A DNA stretch of 64,000 nucleotides, from contig CAJTOH010000019.1 in the NCBI GenBank assembly GCA_910577685.1, positions 11,747 through 75,746 of the forward strand, in the 5' to 3' direction. This document shows, piece by piece, positions 59,959-64,000 of the stretch; positions within the stretch are counted from its first letter, which is position 1; each line of letters opens with the position of its first letter. The DNA comes from an uncultured Dorea sp. GTDB lineage: Bacteria > Bacillota > Clostridia > Lachnospirales > Lachnospiraceae. A program made the position numbers and the translations under genes. Under the pieces are notes generated by a model. That model was not told the DNA's origin, did not search any database, and saw only the letters and a program-made list of their open reading frames with translations.

Positions 59959-61296
59959 CTAAATCAGATAATTCATCATCATGCCTACGGCATAATAATT
60001 ACTCATATTGTAAGCTCCGCCTTTAGAGAACATACCCATTACACTATACGGATTCGTCGCCATGCTGTTCATTGAAGATGATGAACCTGAAGATGATCCT
60101 GAAAATGAACCGGATCCTCCTCCGTTCACCAAGGAGCTGGAGCTGACGTTCATAGCGCTGCTTGCCTTATTGAACAGACGATCCGCAATCCCGCCCATAC
60201 CAGAGATTAACTCTTTTGATAAAGACGGATTCTTCTGCATGTTCTTCTCAAAGGTACTTTTGCTGAAGCTTAACGTAGCGTCCTTATTAACTGTGATTCC
60301 AAGCTGCTTTAAAGACTGCTCCGAACCAATACCGGAAATCATGTTGCGAAGCTGCCTGCCTACGCCGCTTCCTCTGTCATAATTATCATTGAGGAACTTC
60401 AATGATGAATTATAAGCGTCGACCAGATCTCCCAGCGCTGAAGCAACGCTTCCTGAATCCACGCCTGCCTTAAGCGTAGCCTCGCCGGCTTTCTTAAGTT
60501 CTACACTGACGCCATAGTAACCGATAGAAACGTTGTTCGTCTCTGTCTCATACTCTGTTGTCCTGCCGTCTGCAGTTACGGAATACTTCGCATTGGCTGC
60601 TTCTGTCTGCACATTCTCCGCGCCTTTAGCCGCGCCGAGTTCTCCGCTGACCTCGAAGTCTTTGCCTTTGCCTGTCTCCTTGCCTTCTAACTGAAGAGAA
60701 GCAACGCCGTCCTTCTCTACAACGGTGGCTTTTACCCCCACCTTGCTCTTGTTAATCTGGTCTGCAGCTTCTTTCAGCATCTGAACATTGGTCCTGGAAC
60801 CTCCGTTCGCTTTCGTAGTACCTACCTGAACATTCACAGAATTCTTACCGTCGTCTATGGTGAAGTTCATAGCTTCCTTTGCATAGTCTGCCGCCTTCAC
60901 ACCCTCGCTGACATTCATCTGTGCCTGTGCAATCTGGTTTACATCCAGCTTATACTCTTTGTCATTCTTAACCAGTAATTTCCCGCTTGCCGTTGCAACG
61001 TCGCTGTTAGAGCTTGTGATCGAAAGATCGCTCATAGCCCCATTCTTATTGGAGCTTCTCAACTCGTTCGCCGCATTCATCAGGTCAGACATCTTACTGC
61101 TGTAATCCTTAACAAAATTAATATCTTCTTTCATCGCAGCCTTGCGTGATGTAAAAGCTGATGTTGACGACGATGAATAAGATTGGTTAAGCTTCGGATT
61201 CTTGGAAAGAGCCTGAGTCAAACGAAGACTATTAATGGATGACTGATAGCCGTATAAGCTATTCAACCCATAAGAACTGATTCCATTGATTGCCAT
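59959..61296 (-). CDS. FliD-like (flagellar cap-like) protein, orphan
   Basis: A 445-residue Ser/Asn/Ala-rich secreted-type protein without classical signal peptide. The N-terminal half follows FliD: KEYKLDVNQIAQAQMNVS (residues about 112-129), SVNVQVGTTKANGGSRTNVQ, ATVVEKDGVASLQLEGKETG. The C-terminal half has ASALGDLVDAYNSSLKFLND, RQLRNMISGIGSEQSLKQLG and VNKDATLSFSKSTFEKNM. It ends in a Ser-rich stretch and a Met/Tyr-rich tail (YNMSNYYAVGMMMNYLI). No flagellar gene is adjacent in the window. It could cap flagella made from a distant locus or be a non-flagellar surface protein. AAGGAGGAAG precedes the ATG. Confidence 0.75.
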   Translation of the reverse strand: MAINGISSYGLNSLYGYQSSINSLRLTQALSKNPKLNQSYSSSSTSAFTSRKAAMKEDINFVKDYSSKMSDLMNAANELRSSNKNGAMSDLSITSSNSDVATASGKLLVKNDKEYKLDVNQIAQAQMNVSEGVKAADYAKEAMNFTIDDGKNSVNVQVGTTKANGGSRTNVQMLKEAADQINKSKVGVKATVVEKDGVASLQLEGKETGKGKDFEVSGELGAAKGAENVQTEAANAKYSVTADGRTTEYETETNNVSIGYYGVSVELKKAGEATLKAGVDSGSVASALGDLVDAYNSSLKFLNDNYDRGSGVGRQLRNMISGIGSEQSLKQLGITVNKDATLSFSKSTFEKNMQKNPSLSKELISGMGGIADRLFNKASSAMNVSSSSLVNGGGSGSFSGSSSGSSSSMNSMATNPYSVMGMFSKGGAYNMSNYYAVGMMMNYLI

Positions 61297-61522
61297 ATTT
61301 CTTCCTCCTTTCTTATCATTATATATTAATTCCGCGATCGCACATCCCTTCGCATATCCTGCCGAAACACCGTACGCGGCCGTAGGGCCGGCTTATGTCC
61401 CGTCAATCTATCCTTCCGGATATGGGGACCGCCGGAATACCAGTTATATAAGAATGGCTCTTCCATCCTTCAATGTTATATCGACATTCCGGATATAAAT
61501 GTTAATAGTATCTTCCTTATCT

Positions 61523-63859
61523 TTATCTTTCTCCCTCCCTCAAAATTTCCGCAATCTTTCGAAACATCTTTGCCGCGTCTAAAGGTTTTGCGATATGCCC
61601 GTCCATTCCTGCCTCAGCCGCTTTGTCACAGTCCTCCTTGAATGCATTTGCAGTCATTGCAATAATCGGAATCGACGCCTTCCCGGCATCCCCAAAGGAC
61701 CGAATAGTCCGCGCCGCCTGATATCCGTCCATAACAGGCATCTGAATATCCATAAGAACTAAATCATAATATTGCGGATCCGCTTTAAGCAGCATATTCA
61801 CACACTCCACGCCGTCTCTTGCCCATTCCACAATTCCGCCCCTGTCGGACAAAAGCTTTTTCACAATCATTGCATTAACGTCAATATCCTCCGCAAGCAA
61901 AAAATGCCTGCCGTCAAACCGAATCTCTTCCGCCGTCTCCCTCTCTTCGCTTTCTCCGTCCTTAAGACCTTCGCCGAATCTGTGGGGCAGACGGATGATT
62001 ACCTTTGTTCCCTGACCCTGCCGGCTTTCAATATCAATTGTTCCGTTCATCAGAGTGACCAGATTTTTTACGATGGCAAGTCCTAACCCGGTTCCCTGAA
62101 TACCGCTGGCCGTGGAAGTCCGTTCTCTGGAAAACGACTCAAAGGCATGGGTCAGGAACTTCTTGGACATTCCTATCCCATTATCCTCGATCACCGTTTC
62201 CACAAAACAGGTATCTTCAGTCTCTCCCGGCAGTTCTTTAAACGACAGGCTGACCGCGCCGCCTTTCGGCGTATATTTGATAGCGTTACTCACTAAATTC
62301 AGGAAAATCTGTGAGTAATGCGTCGTATCCAAATACATATACGGATGGACGATGTCCACCTTAACCGTATGTTCCAGCTGCTTTTTCTTAAAATCGCTGT
62401 GGAAAACAGTACATAACCTGCGATAAGTCTCTTCCACATTGACTAATTCCTCTTCGATTATGATCTTATGGTTTTCGATTCTTGCCAGCTCCAGAATATT
62501 ATTGATCAGATCCAAAAGCTGTTTGGAAGAGATATCAATATTCCTTAAATATTCCTTCTGCTCCTCTGGATCGCTGCTTTCCAACGCAAACCCTGTGAAG
62601 CCAAGGATCGCATTCATCGGCGTTCGGATATCATGGGACATATTGAACAGGAATTCCGACTTCGCTCTATTCGCCGCTTCCGCACGTTCTACCGCAATCT
62701 CAAGCTGCTCATGCTGCTTTTCAAGCTCCTCCTTCTGGCTTCTGATCTTCTCGCTCAGCTCAAGCTTCTCCGAACTTTTCAGCAGGCTGTCCACCATGTT
62801 GTTGATATGCGCGCTCAGCTCTTGGAATTCTTTGCTGTCCCGAACGTCCACCTCCGTCTTAAGGTCGCCTTCCTGAATAGAACGGAGTTTGCTATTAATC
62901 CTCTTAATCTGATCAATCACCGTCCGCTTCATAGCATCCGTCACCGCATGAACCAAAATCAGAGAAATCAAAACAAGTCCCGCAAACAACAGAAGCTCGT
63001 TGACCATGATCGACCGGTAAAACCCGGACACAGGCGACGCCCATACGATATAATTATCGCCAATCTTCTCAGACAGACAGTAAAAAGCTTCTTTTCCCAT
63101 TTTTGCATGAAAACTGCGGCCCGATTCCATCTGTCTCATAGTGATGCCAATCTCGGAAAGGTCTTTCCCCACCTCCGAGATAACCGTTGCACCCACTACC
63201 TTCTCCTTTTTTGGATCGATCGCGTACAGATGGTATCCCACCCCTGTTCTGAGAAGGGAGAAGATGTAAGACAGCTCGTTCTTCTCGGTCGCCCGAAGCA
63301 CATTGGACGGCTCCATACCAATCTGGACAATAAAATCACCGTCTTCGCTCCAAAGCGCCGAATACTGTACTAATTTCCCTTCCGCCGTGTTTGGGGTAAT
63401 CTCCTGCACTATCTCTATAGACTTATCCTCAAGAAGAGGCTTAAAAAAACCGATCTGCTCTCCTGAATCAAAAGAATATCCGAAATATTCCGGATGCGTC
63501 CCTCCGACAATCACGCCGTCTGTGTCAAATATATGTATTTCATCAACTTCCACATCGGACGCAATCTTCTTTAATTCATTTACATCATCTCTTGCATCAG
63601 GATTGCACTTAAGTATATAAGCGACTATTCGCGCATCGTTCAGGCACATATCTTTATATTCTTCCTGAACCCGTTCAAGCTCCCCAAAATTTTCGTCAAG
63701 GATTTGTCCGACTTGCTCAAATATCTGCCGTGCGTTCTGTCTGCCGACCTCATGCATACTGAATATCTGTATCAAAGTAGAAATAAATAATATGATCGTC
63801 ACCATAATCAGCGCGATCCTCTTCATATTCTTCACAACAATACTTTTAATTGTCAGCAT
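61523..63859 (-). CDS. Hybrid sensor histidine kinase with receiver domain
   Basis: A 778-residue membrane kinase. A membrane helix (about 13-34), a 250-residue extracytoplasmic Cache-like sensor (EVDEIHIFDTDGVIVGGTHP is typical), a second helix (about 285-308), HAMP, coiled coil, HisKA with His409 in NMSHDIRTPMNAILG, HATPase (VSNAIKYTPKGG, GTGLGLAIVKNLV) and a C-terminal receiver with Asp704 in LVLMDIQMPVMDGY. ATG 63859 follows GGGAGG and is preferred over GTG five codons earlier. It lacks a DNA-binding output, so a phosphorelay partner elsewhere is needed. It precedes the FliD-like gene by 226 bp. Confidence 0.93.
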   Translation of the reverse strand: MLTIKSIVVKNMKRIALIMVTIILFISTLIQIFSMHEVGRQNARQIFEQVGQILDENFGELERVQEEYKDMCLNDARIVAYILKCNPDARDDVNELKKIASDVEVDEIHIFDTDGVIVGGTHPEYFGYSFDSGEQIGFFKPLLEDKSIEIVQEITPNTAEGKLVQYSALWSEDGDFIVQIGMEPSNVLRATEKNELSYIFSLLRTGVGYHLYAIDPKKEKVVGATVISEVGKDLSEIGITMRQMESGRSFHAKMGKEAFYCLSEKIGDNYIVWASPVSGFYRSIMVNELLLFAGLVLISLILVHAVTDAMKRTVIDQIKRINSKLRSIQEGDLKTEVDVRDSKEFQELSAHINNMVDSLLKSSEKLELSEKIRSQKEELEKQHEQLEIAVERAEAANRAKSEFLFNMSHDIRTPMNAILGFTGFALESSDPEEQKEYLRNIDISSKQLLDLINNILELARIENHKIIIEEELVNVEETYRRLCTVFHSDFKKKQLEHTVKVDIVHPYMYLDTTHYSQIFLNLVSNAIKYTPKGGAVSLSFKELPGETEDTCFVETVIEDNGIGMSKKFLTHAFESFSRERTSTASGIQGTGLGLAIVKNLVTLMNGTIDIESRQGQGTKVIIRLPHRFGEGLKDGESEERETAEEIRFDGRHFLLAEDIDVNAMIVKKLLSDRGGIVEWARDGVECVNMLLKADPQYYDLVLMDIQMPVMDGYQAARTIRSFGDAGKASIPIIAMTANAFKEDCDKAAEAGMDGHIAKPLDAAKMFRKIAEILREGER

Positions 63860-64000
63860 AATCCTCCCCTCCACAACTAATAACTTCTCGGAATCTTCAG
63901 CCCTTATTTCATGGGGCTTTCAGAACCTATTTTTCAAAAATCACCGTAACAGTTCAGCCTTGCGACTGGCAAAAGAGAGAAATTGAAAAAGTTTTTTCTT

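Noticed and set aside
61297..61522. Cyclic-di-GMP or other riboswitch in the FliD-like leader
   Set aside because: Short GC-rich hairpins are present, but none of the conserved core segments I know for cyclic-di-GMP, cobalamin or SAM riboswitches could be found.

Overview
The window comes from a moderate-GC, endospore-forming anaerobic Firmicute, most likely a Lachnospiraceae-type Clostridia. The reasons are sigH, gpr, spoIIP and a SpoIIIE/FtsK translocase for sporulation; formate-tetrahydrofolate ligase, rubredoxin, Rex and an isopropylmalate-synthase-like (probably Re-type) citrate synthase for anaerobic metabolism; Shine-Dalgarno sites of the AGGAGG type; and Bacillus-like gene order in several blocks. 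Most genes lie on the minus strand, so read the map from right to left. No CRISPR array, insertion sequence, integrase or prophage is visible.

Layout. 1-5.6 kb: a Cys T-box leader drives cysE-cysS-mrnC-rlmB-sigH, followed by a truncated M3 oligoendopeptidase. 5.6-12.3 kb: two two-component operons, one with a small secreted protein and one with DedA and a DUF374 acyltransferase. Each is preceded by 11-bp-phased direct repeats that look like response-regulator operators. 12.4-14.2 kb: acetyltransferase, ispF and a small membrane protein. 14.2-15.6 kb: a plus-strand island with an XRE repressor, its operator-like repeats, and an ImmA/IrrE-like protein that has lost its zinc site, next to tRNA-Met and tRNA-Val. 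15.9-22.5 kb: a type IIA topoisomerase pair without a GyrA box, then spoIIP and gpr, with rpsT divergent. 23-31.5 kb: a protein bearing a decarboxylase-beta-type SIIGGADGPT motif, nitroreductase, lipase, signal peptidase I, dCMP deaminase, a lone AAA ATPase, a D-Ala-D-Ala carboxypeptidase, rubredoxin and a zinc-ribbon/TPR protein with an 11-residue repeat.

31.5-46 kb: fhs, spoIIIE/ftsK, tepA, metY, a CFI-box-like protein, yebC, a CBS/CorC protein, an antitoxin-less MazF beside alr and nnr, then rex divergent from an ABC-F gene. 46-51 kb: a flavodoxin-like oxidoreductase, a small membrane protein, and a citrate-to-2-oxoglutarate operon (Re-citrate synthase-like, GntR, NADP isocitrate dehydrogenase) whose promoter is covered by a perfect 24-bp palindrome. 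51.4-59.4 kb: ilvA-ftsY-smc-rnc-acpP-plsX, the classic lipid/SRP/SMC block. 59.5-64 kb: an ABM-like small protein, an orphan FliD-like protein and a hybrid sensor kinase.

No single new multi-gene system stands out with certainty. The strongest candidates for novelty are the XRE/pseudo-ImmA pair, the SIIGGADGPT protein, the FliD-like protein beside the hybrid kinase, and the DedA/DUF374/two-component envelope operon. All functional statements come from reading the sequence and remembered family knowledge; no database search was run.
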